The notes under the pieces: model-generated
Told to the model about the DNA's origin: nothing
The model's input: the letters and a program-made list of their open reading frames with translations, nothing else
The model's database searches: none
Assembly (NCBI GenBank): GCA_018902385.1
Contig: JABSSW010000016.1
Span: forward strand, 682,001-746,000
Direction: 5' to 3'
DNA length: 64,000 nucleotides
DNA from: Physcia stellaris
Taxonomy: Eukaryota > Ascomycota > Lecanoromycetes > Caliciales > Physciaceae
Made by a program: the position numbers and the translations under genes
Shown here: piece by piece, positions 10,449-21,451 of the stretch
How positions within the stretch are numbered: the stretch's first letter is position 1
Layout of the letters: every line of letters starts with the position of its first letter

Positions 10449-12919
10449 ATGTGGCCGAATTATGTTACCGCCATACTGGCGTTAGCGCACCTTGCGAAGG
10501 CGCAGATTGACCGAACCGGCTGGTCAATCGCTGCAGATAGCTTTCAACCTGGCAATGAGGCAGGTATGGCCATCGATGCCAGTACTACCTCTATCTTTCA
10601 TACCCAGTGGACCCCAATTAACGTTCCACTCCCTCATAATCTCACCATTGATATGAAACAACAGTACAACATCAATGCTGTCTCCTACCTACCTCGCCAG
10701 GATGGAAACAGCAACGGTAACATTGGACAGCATAAGATCCAGCTAAGCACCGATGGGTCGACTTGGGGATCGCCAGTCGTTATCGGAACATACCTCGACG
10801 ATAACTCACTCAAGAAAAGCTCTTTCGTGACGAAACCTGCTCGTTTTGTACGCATCATAGCCATCACGGAGGCAGGTAATCGTGGGCCCTGGATGAGTGC
10901 AGCAGACATCAACGTCTTCGCAGCAGCAAGCTACACACCACCACCAATCAGTCTTGGCAAATGGGGGCCAACCATCGACTTCCCTATCACTCCTGCTGCT
11001 GCTACGATTGAGCATGATTCTGGAAAGCTGCTTGGCTGGAGGTACGTGTCTTAGAAGTTTCTATCCTCCTCACATTCGCTCAATATACATGCTTTACCCC
11101 ATGGCCTGGCACATTGTATTCGCTGTCTTAGACCGACGTGTACCCGACTAGGACAACATATGGCGATGAGGACTTATCTATATCACACTTTTGCTCTCTG
11201 TCCCCCAAACTGGTACATGCCTTGCCACCTTGGGTTGCTGGCACGAAAGGTCTCTTAGACCGTCGTTTCATCTAAGCATGCTTAGCCCCGAATATCGATG
11301 GTACTCACCCCAACCCTTTCCTCGATTACAACTGAAAGTTGGGTTTACTTCCCAAAGGACGAATGAATGGCTACATAGGTGATGCTGCATTAGCACAGTT
11401 GCACCAACCCAGGCCATCGGATACCTCAGCGCTTACTCGAGTGAAATGCTGACTCTGAGTTTACGAACAGCTCCTTTGCGGCGAATACCTTCTCTGGTGG
11501 GCCAGGTGGTATGACTCAAACCTGTACCTACGATCCAGCTAGTGGCATTGTATCTAAGCGTACAGTTACGGAAACAGCCCATGACATGTTCTGCCCTGGG
11601 ACCTCTCTTGATGCCAATGGACGACTAGTCGTGACTGGGGGCAACAATGCGGAGAAGACCAGCATCTACGACGTCAATGCAGACGCATGGAATGCAGCTG
11701 CCAACATGCAGATACCTCGTGGCTACCAGTCTCAGACTACGCTTTCAGACGGACGAATCTTCACAATAGGTGGCTCTTGGAGTGGAGGCCAAGGGAATAA
11801 GGGCGGCGAAGTCTACCAGCCATTGTCTAACCAATGGGCTCTTCTCTCGGGATGTCCAGTTGCTCCTATGCTTACGAATGACGCCCAAGGCGTGTACCGC
11901 GCAGACAATCATGCATGGCTCTTCGGGTGGAAGAATGGTTCTGTGTTCCAAGCCGGACCGTCGAAAGCTATGAATTGGTATAGTACTATTGGAAGTGGAA
12001 GCACGAAGACAGCGGGCATCCGTGGCACCGACGCAGACGCGATGTGCGGAAACTCAGTCATGTATGACGCCGTGAAGGGCAAGATATTGACGGCTGGAGG
12101 TTCCCCAAGTTATCAAGATTCGGATGCCACTGGAAACGCCAACGTGGTGACTATCGGCAGTTATGGAAATCCACCAACTGTGGCTAGCGTTGCTTCGATG
12201 CAATATGCACGCGCTTTCGCCAACGGTGTGGTTCTTCCCAACGGGAAGGTCTTCATTACAGGGGGCCAAGCACGTCCAGTACCATTTTCTGACGCAACTG
12301 CTGTGTTTGCCCCTGAGCTGTTCGACCCTGCGACGGGGAAGTTCACTACCCTTAATCCTATGGCAATACCTCGAACATATCACAGCTGGGCTTTGCTGAT
12401 GCCTGATGGTAAGTATTTCCACCGCGTCCCACACCCTTCCTACCCTATTCACGACCTTGTCTGGTCACTCGCCGTTAAGCCAATACTGGAATGCTGACCT
12501 AGTGAACAGCAACGGTCTACAACGGCGGCGGCGGCCTTTGCGGCTCTTGCGCTACAAATCATTTCGACGCTGAAGTCTACAGTCCATCCTACCTGTTCAA
12601 GTCCGACGGCACCCCGGCAACCCGTCCCAAGATCAACACCGTTTCGGCAACCACAATCACCGTTGGCTCGAAGATTACGGTTACCACCGACTCCGCTGTG
12701 ACGAGCTTCTCCCTGATCCGATACGGCTCCGCAACCCACACCGTAAACACAGACCAGCGAAGGATCCCCTTAGTCCCCTTGTCTGCAGCCCCGAACACCT
12801 ACACGTTGACTGTGCCGAACGACGCTGGCGTCGCTATCCCCGGCTCGTGGATGCTGTTTGCGATGAATTCTGCAGGTGTCCCTAGTATAGCGAAGACTGT
12901 ATTGATCAAGGCTGCCTAG
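10449..12919 (+). CDS. Galactose oxidase-like copper radical oxidase, secreted
   Basis: Predicted secreted AA5-type copper radical oxidase oxidising primary alcohols to aldehydes with release of H2O2. Three exons: 10449-11041, 11471-12408 and 12510-12919, 646 aa. A signal peptide (about residues 1-18) is followed by an F5/8-type C galactose-binding domain (about 25-155), a Kelch propeller, and a C-terminal DUF1929-type domain. Residues matching the galactose oxidase active site are present: Cys239 (HDMFCPG) and Tyr283 (RGYQS) for the thioether radical, Trp301 (GGSWSGG) stacking on it, and copper ligands Tyr501-His502 (RTYHS) and His587 (ATHTVNTDQRR). The Cys-Tyr spacing of 44 matches the Fusarium enzyme. 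The gene therefore looks intact, and true galactose oxidase rather than glyoxal oxidase is likely. The first intron is 429 nt, far longer than typical here. Confidence 0.94.
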
Positions 12920-14655
12920 GGGGTTGGATGGCTTGGCTTGGGTATGACCGTCACGAATCTGTTAATCGTTAATTATTATGTAGCATACTCTAATCTATAA
13001 TTGATTTTCTCGCAAGACCGAACGTCATGAATTTTTCCAGCGGGCTTCGGATTCCGTATGCGTGTACCTGCCTTCGTTACGATGGCTGCGAACTTCTCTA
13101 TCGTACTCGTACTCGACCACATTGCAGTCTTTAACGACAGTGAGATACATCCGTCGATTTCGACGTGCTGTCCGGGGGGAAATGCACAAACCCCAATCCC
13201 TCTGACCTAATATCTTAGCCGAAAGAACATCCAAAGAGCTCGCCCAGTCGTTGAACAACGATAGTCCCGGACATACTCCATTGTCTGTGAAACAGTATGA
13301 AGGACATCAGAATAATGAGAAGTAAAGAAGTGTATTCGATGGAGAAAGACTGCACGCCTGTCCGGATATACGAGATACGAAGGCAGAAAAGAAAAAAGGA
13401 TAGCTAGGCGTTATAGCATATAGTTAATGAAGGAGCACTCTGATTCCCCCAATATCTCCTTTCAGATTTCTTGATTCCTCCTTCTTTCACTTCTACTGTT
13501 TTGATCTAGATTTTGTCTACGTGAACCCAATATCTTTATTCGAATCCAGGACAGCAGGGTCGAAATCGTGGGTATAATCTCCTCCGCTCAAGATACGGTC
13601 CCGATCCCAATCACATTAATCGAACACCACGTCATTTCGTTCCAGAAGGCGGATAGCAATCACGAACCTCTGCACTCTTCACATTCAGCTCTGTCCCAGT
13701 GTGCTGCCCAATGAGGTATCTAACGATGTCCAACCGAATCTCAAAGAGCAGTCAGTTTATCAGATGGCAGCCCGCGATTGGCTCGTCCACGCTGACAAAG
13801 ATGGGATTCGGTGCACAATTTCGTCGAGGGCGAGCGAGAGGTTTGTCTTCATTGTCGAGCCTGATGAGTCGGAGCTTGAAAGTTGAAATGCTTTATGCTG
13901 CTATCTTCACCAATCCGTGCATAGCGTTGTATGGCGCTAGTGATGTTCAGAACGTTCCTCCTGCTTCTCATCAACCTCGTCTGGATTTCCCCTCAAGTTC
14001 TTGTCCTCGTGATGCAGCCTCTTCTTATCCGTCTTCTATTGCTATAGCGACTGCTTTGTTATTGTCTGGAGGGTTTATCGATATGATCCGGCCATAACAG
14101 CCTGGTGTGGCTCTTGCACTACGCTTTCTGGCGCCAGCAAAGTTCAAAAACTGCGCCCTGGAATGAAAAAGGCTTCAAAATGCGCTTCTATAGTATTAGC
14201 TGCGCTATCTGCAAGTAGACATTGGGTCTCTTTTCCTTGGTCGAGGAGTCGCCGATGTGACTCGCTTGGGAGTACAGAGGCGGAATGAGTTCAATTGATT
14301 TCCTGCGAAGGAAGTGAACGAAACAAATTAAGTGTTCGTATTGCGCCGCTTGAGCTTTGACAAAGTGGAAGCGAGGTAACAGGAGAAAGTAAGAGTAATG
14401 GTTTGAAAATTTCAAAGAGTCATTGTGGTAACATCGCCAAGTTCAATGGGAGCTGTGCAATTGTCCAGGCGCCAATGCAGGACTTATATGAGAAGCATCC
14501 TGTGACACCTAAGCAGCAGTAGACTTACTTCTTCGATAAAAGGGAATAGAGTATCAAAAGGTCTCGGTAACGAGCTCTGGCTTTTGAGAAATGCAGTAGA
14601 ATTAGTGCTTCTTTATGAACTCCAAGCGGTCAGAAACGTAGTCATATCGTCTCGC
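12920..14655. other. Long stretch without a supported gene
   Basis: About 1.7 kb between the convergent galactose oxidase and cyclophilin genes. The best open stretch, about 13650-13886 on the plus strand, gives a plausible-looking peptide (VYQMAARDWLVHADKDGIRC) but no start codon, splice partner or family match that I recognise. It could be a fragment of a decayed gene. No repeat or RNA gene is visible. Confidence 0.4.
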
Positions 14656-15502
14656 TCACGAGAAACTCTGCGCCTTCAATATGATCACATCCTTCACCGG
14701 CCTGTCCCCTGACCCCGTTTTTACGGCCTAAACAAAATCCCGAGTTAGCATCATCTGTCCGAACGAGGGTCTATACAGATGAAGACATGTCTAAGCAGCT
14801 CGAATGTGTTGATCTGTTCGTGAAGAACACCTCAAACGGAGGAACGGTCCACAATAGCAGAGAGAAAATCCAAATGCTACTTACGCCAATCTGGTCCACA
14901 ACATCCATACCATCCACCACCTGTCCGAACACCGTGTGTTTCCCATTCAGGTGCGGCGTGGGCGCCAGCGTAACAAAGAATTGGCTCCCGTTGGTGCCAG
15001 GCCCGCTGTTGGCCATGCTCAGTACACCTTTCTTGTCATGAATAAGAGACGGAACAATCTCGTCCTCGAATTTGCCGCCGTATATTGAAGATCCGCCGGT
15101 TCCGGTGCCGGTGGGGTCGCCGCCCTGAAGCATAAAGCCTGGGATTATGCGATGAAAGATCACGTTGTCATATTTGTGCGTGTCGGCGAGGGTGGCGAAA
15201 TTCTTACATGTCTGTATCGAAAGAGAAAAGGGTGTTAGTGGTGTAATTTTCGTTCCTGCGCTTTGTCTACTTGCGGACAGAGAGAGTGTGTGTCTTGCCT
15301 TTGGAGTTTGGTCGGCGTAGAGGGCGATGGTAATGTCTCCGTAGTTTGTGGTCAGAAGGACACCCTTGGCGGGCTCACCGGAGGAAGGTTGCTGGCTCGC
15401 TTGGCTGCTGGAGGCTGGGGCACTGGGTTGTTGTTGGCTCGTCGGTGCAGGTGTCCGCTTCTCCGACTTGTCGGACTTTAACATCTGCTTGAGTTTTTTC
15501 AT
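14656..15502 (-). CDS. Cyclophilin-type peptidyl-prolyl isomerase, PPIL1-like
   Basis: Prolyl isomerase of the spliceosome-associated PPIL1/Cyp1 group by its ending ([14 protein letters not shown]). Exons 15502-15299, 15211-14885 and 14727-14656 give 200 aa. Core motifs are [20 protein letters not shown], the catalytic Arg/Phe/Gln in [14 protein letters not shown], and [20 protein letters not shown]. At the position of the cyclosporin-contact Trp of CypA (WLDGKH) this protein has His, so weak drug binding is expected. A Ser/Gln/Pro-rich extension of about 45 residues precedes the domain, whereas PPIL1 proteins usually start at the domain. The first intron (15298-15212, 87 nt) uses a GC donor (AAG|GCAAGA) and is 3n with no stop, so retention would insert 29 residues. 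Assignment among cyclophilin subgroups is moderately sure. Confidence 0.88.
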
Positions 15503-15967
15503 TATGGAGGTTTGCTAGGAGGATCAAAGTATACAATGGATGTCTCAAGGAGATGGGATTCGGGAGCAATAATGATGTCGTAGGGAGACTGAGAAACTTG
15601 CTTGGTACTAAGGTAAGGTAGGTACGTAGTAAGGTAGCGCTTCCCACTTCTTGGAACCATGGTAGCCCCTTTGGGGAACCGTCAAGCATATCATGTGATT
15701 GCAAAGTATATGTACTGTAGTACCTGATGGTATCAGTACATCTACCTTGAATTATCCTTTCGCCAGCGAATCAATCAATGTGCCGCCCAACTCTGAAGAT
15801 CCTGTTACTATACACCCATGCCAACTCCAATTGCCGCGTAAATGCAACTGTGCATTGTGGTATCTTGCATAAAGACATCTGATCAGATCCCATTCCCTTC
15901 CCCCACCCAACAACGCTTGGTCCACTCTCTGAAGACATGACTCGAAAACGGTACTGTTCATCTTCTC
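15503..15967. other. Intergenic region, SPT7 3' end / cyclophilin promoter
   Basis: 465 bp between two tandem minus-strand genes. It contains repeated TAAGGTA/AGGTAGGTAC motifs at about 15605-15635 and a GTACTGTAGTAC palindromic stretch near 15711-15722, both of a kind seen in other intergenic regions of this window. No gene is seen. Confidence 0.5.
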
Positions 15968-18900
15968 CTAAGTCGCTTCTAAACTTTCCGGCGAGATCAT
16001 CCCGCCAGTATCCTTGCTTTTGGCCTTTTCTGTCTGTTGGTTGTCTTCTTTCAGTCTTTCCACCCCGTTAATTAGTACGTTACTGCTTGCTGTCTTTTCC
16101 ACTGGCGTACCCGCCTTAGCATCCTTGGGATTGGCATCCTTGGAGCTCTTTGCGGCACCCTTCTCCTTTCCGAGGTCCTTTGGGATTTCCTTACCGACTT
16201 CTTTGACATCTTTTCCATCTCTAGCTGGTTCATCGAGCTTCATCTTCTTCCGCGGATGTCCCTTCCCCGGACCAGGCTCTTTGATCGGGCGCTTCCTGGG
16301 GCTGCTGATCTTACCAGTTGGGGGTAATCTCGGTTTTGGAAATCGTTGCTTTTGTGGAAGGTCATCATCCTCGACCAGCGGTGCATCACCGTTGGCGTGC
16401 AACTTTGCGAGGTAGAAGTTCTGAACAAGACCAATCTGCGACTTGACATTCTCAATGGTGAGAGGAGGTAGGGGGACCGGGTTGGGAAGAAAAGACGGGG
16501 CGTTGGTGGCCAGCGCACTGCGATATTATCAGCTGGGAAATATACTCGGGCTTCATACCAATCAACATACCTAGGGTTCTGTGCTTGGTTGGCACTGTGC
16601 ATACGGTTCTGGAGAAGATGTAACGGCACACTGAGCGACGCCATGTTAAATTCCGAATCCAAACCGAGTTCTTTAAATCCAAAAAAGTCTTCGCCGAGTT
16701 CTTCGGCAAAATCGCCTCCGACGAACTGTTCGCTGCCGTCATTGAAAGCGTTGGATCCGTCCGGACCGGCATCAGTGAGGGCTGGCCGGAGCAAATCGGC
16801 CAAATGGGCTTTCATTCGTTCATGCATCGTAGCGACTCTGCTTCCTGTGCGATCAATTTCTTCAGAGACGTATGCATCAAGAGACTCAAGATCACAACCT
16901 CGGTCTTGAAGGCTGTGAAGCACGATTTCCTCCATACTGAAACGAGGCTTCCAGACGATCTCTGTTTTTCCTGCATTTCCTGGTGAAGGGACTTGAACGG
17001 CGGTTTTGGAGCCTCCATGTAGCCTGCTAGCGATGTGGCAAGTTTAGTGAAGAAGTCGCCGGCCAATTCAGTGAAAGCGTCGAGGGCAGACGGTTGACAT
17101 TCCTCAAAGCCCGCATGAAAGCAAAGCTTGGCGACAGATCGCTGCAACGCAGCATGTACTACTTGAGGCGCTACAATAGGGCCATCATCGGACTGAACGT
17201 ACGGCTCAATGTCCTGTTCAACGAGCGAAGCCGGTTCGTGTTTTTGGAATTGGCCGTGGTACATCTGTTTTAACTTATCAGACATCGTGAGACTCTGAGA
17301 GGACTTGGATACTTACCTGTGCCTGGATCTGCATCTGCTTAACAACACCAATCTTTGAGCAGACCTTTTTTGTCTGCTGCATCTGGCGCATGTTTTCATT
17401 TATTTTTGTGCTCAAGGGACTCTCGTTTGAAGTGAATTGTCCAGGGGCAAGAACGCGAAGGAATTCTTCCGATTGATCTTGGACCTGCCCTTCGCTGTCC
17501 TCTTTCCATCGTGTTCGTGGCGGAAGGTCAGGGACCCCAGACAAAGCATCATAATAATCAGGAAGCACGCGTTCATCGTCGCCTTCCATGCCCTCCGCAA
17601 GGGTTTCTCCTCCAGGTGACGGCTCTTGAGCCTCTGCTACTTCCATTTCTGTCTTTTGCTGGCCAAGAACGCCATTTGCACGAGCCTGATTTTGGTTTCG
17701 CAACCATCGCCGCATCCCAGCTTTATTCCGTAGAAAAGCAGGCTCCTCCGGATTTATTCGATTGCCTTGGAAATGGCGGTGTCGTTCTGCAGTCACGATC
17801 GCCCTATCTTTCTTGGTCACTTGCTTCCATGCCTTGTATTCGGGATCATCTTGACAGACATCATCCGGCGCTCCAGGTCCTACCTGACCATGGCTGTTGA
17901 GCGACGAGTCAACACCATCAAGGTCCATAGCATCTGAATGCACACTTGCCGCCTCATGACCAAGTACACCGTTGACTCCAAGGGGTGTATAAGTTCCAGG
18001 TGGAGGGGTAGAGAGATCTTTGTGACAGCTTTCCCTGTTCTCGGAACTAGCACGCAAAGTTTCATTTCTCAAGCTTGACCCCAGACCATTTGAAAATGAA
18101 TGTAATGGCGGTTTAGCTTCGGCGGCAGGCGAGCCTTCCAAAATTGTTGCAGGAGCTTTTCGAGGAGCTGTACCCTTTTTAGTCTTCTTACCAGGCGCTT
18201 TGCGACCTCTGGAGGCTATGATCGGTTCTTCGTCGCTTTCCTCGCCCCCATCTAGCTCTGCTTCAGCTTGCTGCTGCCGGCGTTCTTCGGCTTCTACCTC
18301 CGCGCGATCGCGGATGACAATAGCTGGGATGAGCGGCACGAGCTTCTCCGTTTCTTTTCTCATGAACAAAGCATGGCGGCGCAAAAAGTGTTCTGGGTTC
18401 CCGTTGTACTTCAAGCAGTTCGCCCAAATTAGATTAAGGTCATCCACAAATTCTTGCTTCGATTTGTAATGAACGTTCTTGAGTTTTTTGGTCATAGTCC
18501 CAAGATCCATGGGCTGTTTAATGACTGGAAGGGGCAATTGTTAACAGGAACCTATCATATATGTGAAGGGAACATACCGTTGTAGTAATCAGGAGCCTCC
18601 CTCTTGTTGACCCTTCCTAGGAAGGCCGTAGAATGCTCAGTCATCGCTTTCAATTCACTCAGGACCTTTTCTGCGGCCTCGTAGAGCTCCTCTTGTCCAA
18701 TTTTATCCTCACTTGCCCATTTACTCCTGTTTTTCCGCACTTCGCTCATCAAACTTCTGAGCTCTGTATCAGAAGCCTTAACCTTTTCTCGCTGTGAGTC
18801 GATGCGCGCTATTAAGTGTTTGAGTGTAAGACTCGAAGCTCCTAAGTTCGTCTGGCTCAGTGTCCCTTGTTGCCCGTTGCGGGCGGAGGTATGAGTATTT

Positions 18901-19649
18901 GCACCTTGGCTACCACTCCCACCCATCTCAACATCAACTTGGCGGTCAGACTCTTCAAGTTTTTTCTGATCAAGCATGGCGTCCCTGTCATTTTCAAGTG
19001 TATGAAACTGGGTATGAAAGCTACGTGTGGCGGCATCTTCTATCGCCTTTTTGTCTTCTTCAAGCTTCTTCCGGACATCCTCCGAAGTCTTGCCCTGTGC
19101 AGATGATGGTGTACCCTTGAGGCTATTTGGTCCTGAGCCCGAAGAGAGGCCATTGCGTTGTGGGGTGGACGGCAAGCCTGCAATGACCGGAATGCCGGTA
19201 CTCTTCGCTTTGAGAGGTGAGACGTTGACTGCGGTCTCGTCGTCGGAGTCAGATTCATCGCCATAGTCGTCTTCGTCAATGTTCCGGGCAGGCTTTTTGG
19301 AAGGTCCCATGACCTTCGGCAGTGTCTCGGAGGGGCCATCCTCAACCAGGTACTCTTTCTCTTCTCCTGTCTTCCCAGTCTCTTCTGCACTCTTTATGGA
19401 GTCGTCGGCGAACAGGGAGCTGAAGCGAGCTTCGCTTCGTTGGCATAGCTCCTTGAACACTGACACTTTGGGATCTTCATCTGCGCCGAGATCGCCCTCG
19501 ATGACATGGGTCAGGCGGAGAGGTTGGAGGCCATTGGGTGATCGAGACCGTGCAGAGTGTAAGTTGAGGCCATTTAGATGTAGTGCTTCGTGTATTTGAG
19601 AACCGAGGGTGGAGTGGGAGTGGTTAAGGGTATTTCGCAGCGAAGACAT
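15968..19649 (-). CDS. SPT7: SAGA complex subunit Spt7 (bromodomain + histone fold), apparent 1-nt frameshift
   Basis: Scaffold subunit of the SAGA histone acetyltransferase coactivator. Four exons: 19649-18578, 18524-17317, 17264-16571, 16517-15968. The acidic N-terminal part is followed by a bromodomain spanning the first intron ([40 protein letters not shown]). A histone-fold-like segment ([20 protein letters not shown]) comes next, then the conserved [14 protein letters not shown] and [15 protein letters not shown] block and a Lys-rich tail. The frame breaks inside exon 3: upstream reading ends at YMEAPK and the conserved downstream part ([19 protein letters not shown]) lies in another frame with no GT-AG intron available. 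One extra base in the T4 run at 17004-17007 (A4 on the coding strand) restores continuity to about 1174 aa. Sequence error is more likely than true loss of this gene. Confidence 0.9.
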
Positions 19650-20064
19650 CGCTCAATTCATCGCCCCTCCTGCCCAAACATGAGCGTCGCTCCGCGGCGA
19701 GAACACCGCGAAGTGAGCCTCGATGATCGGTCGCGAGCTGATGAAATTAACATGAGTTGAAATCGGCTATCCAAAAGAAAGTCTCACGATATTTTGAAGG
19801 TATTTGATGAAGTACTGAAGCGGAGTTCGATGGGTGAAGTTGATAGCCGGTTGTGATGGTTGTCGTTCGTCGGTTGGTGCCAATTTACCAACGCGGGTTA
19901 GGGTTGGGTCCAACACAGAGCTGCCACTTGAGATGAGCTGCGCAGAGACGAGGTTCAAGCCAACATGCACCTGAACAGTCAACTCTCTTAGCTGCTGACA
20001 AGAGTGTCGACGCTTGAGATTGATGATATGCTGTAAAGTTGCATGCTGACGCAGTTTCACGGCC
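19650..20064. promoter_or_regulatory. Divergent promoter region, SPT7 / VanZ-like gene
   Basis: 415 bp between two divergent start codons, holding both promoters. Short open frames here lack motifs. No specific factor site is claimed. Confidence 0.45.
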
Positions 20065-20698
20065 ATGCGTGTCCGGTATCCTTTCGCAGGTGAGGTCGAC
20101 AAGAGTATCTGTCCGCAAATGGACACTCTCCGCATTCAAAGAGCTTACCACTTCACCAGGCGCTTTCGTTTTGCTGAACCTCCTTGCTGCCTACCTTGGC
20201 CTCACCTCATTGCGGGTTGCCCAAGTCAACGATAAGGTTCTCCACTTCATCACCTTCTCCCTGCTTACCCTCACCTTCTACTGGATTCTCGATACCAGCC
20301 GCCGAAGGGTTCTGAACCTCACCATGCTTGTTGTTACTGTTGTGCTCGGAGTCGGCTCCGAATTTGTCCAAGCTGTCTTACCGAACGGCCGCGATTTTGA
20401 TCCTTTAGACATTGCAGCCAATGTCACTGGTTCTCTGTCAGCTCTGGGGTTATGCACCCTGTATCATAAGCGTATGCTGGAGAGAAAGCGCAGGAGAAAG
20501 GGCTATGGTGTCGTTGCTGAAGAAGGTGAAGAAGATATTGAGTTGGGCCAGCAAGAGAGTGGCGTTGTGGATGCCCATACCGATGATGAGCCGTGGGACG
20601 ACATGGGTGGTGGAGAGGATGGTGGCCATTCTGATGGGGACGGGAGAATGACGCCGAGCAGTGGAGCTGGTGGGGAAGAGAACGACACAAAGAAATGA
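20065..20698 (+). CDS. VanZ-like domain membrane protein
   Basis: Small integral membrane protein of 187 aa with a VanZ-like fold; the function in fungi is unknown to me. Exons 20065-20089 and 20160-20698. Starting at 20065 (MRVRYPFA) and splicing joins directly into GAFVLLNLLAAYLGLTSLRV, which gives the typical fungal opening. The unspliced frame has only a TTG start and a poor N-terminus. Four hydrophobic segments follow: about residues 9-24, 38-55, 63-80 and 95-113. The conserved NDKVLHFITF and GRDFDPLDIAANVTGS motifs of VanZ proteins are present, with acidic/His residues that may be functional. The tail from about residue 125 is hydrophilic, very acidic and Gly/Asp-rich, and probably disordered. 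Confidence 0.85.
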
Positions 20699-21451
20699 AA
20701 CCTTGACAAGATTTAAGGTACGCGCAAGCTTTGCTCGGATATTTCGGAAACTACAGGAGGTGCGAATGGTCTCACATACATGGCTTGAACATCATCATCA
20801 GCTTTGTGCAGGATCTTTTCAGGTGAACATTCCAAGTCTCCAATCCTAAGATTATGCATTCAGGTGAGTTTGCACTGGAAATGACGGGGCTAGCACGGCT
20901 TGCTATAAAGGCTTACATCAACCGAATACCAAGAGACCTTCACTCGCCCCGGACAAAACTGACTGCTGGTTTTATACCTTTATCCTCCTCAATTCTCACA
21001 TAACTGCATCGAAAGGAGGATAAAAACGGATGGCCCGATTTTGGGAAGAACGTCGAGTCCAAAGCTTTTTTCACTCATATCAAAGATTCACTCATTCATA
21101 TCACTGTGTTCTGGACTCCCAAGAGGGGTGATCTTGATCTGACAAGTGGTCCATATCTTTCATCGGCACTTAGTCTTGTCCGGCGTGAGTGCTTGGCTAT
21201 GAACAGCCCCGAAGAGCGAAATACATGCTGCGAAGACAATCATGGCGAACAGATTTGTGGTGTCGAAGAATAATGACCCAGACGATTCAATCTCTGCGCG
21301 ATGAATCCGCTATCCTTTCAATGATCCAGATCGACTGAGCGGAGCAGGCGCTCAACATGGACAGAAGAACATCCAGACCGTCGCCATGCTTGACTTGAGC
21401 TCGTGTTCGAAAGTCCTATTTGGCTGAGCCAAGGTTTGGTCTACCTGACAC
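20699..21451. other. Convergent intergenic region, VanZ-like / F-box LRR
   Basis: 753 bp between convergent genes. No convincing gene, RNA or repeat is seen. An isolated CTATAAAG occurs near 20901 but nothing downstream supports a transcript. Confidence 0.4.

Noticed and set aside
13650-13886. Plus-strand peptide-like stretch with VYQMAARDWLVHADKDGIRC
   Set aside because: No ATG in frame, no partner exons and no recognised family; it may be a decayed fragment but cannot be called.
15299-15502. Treating the cyclophilin as one unspliced first exon with the 29-residue insert
   Set aside because: The insert falls between TPK and TCKNF, which are adjacent in cyclophilins, and carries a GC donor and CAG acceptor, so splicing is the better model.
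16014-16415. Long open frames antisense to SPT7, POL2, APC1, CCT7 and other genes
   Set aside because: These are shadows of the real coding frames; they lack conserved motifs and follow codon-position composition of the sense gene.
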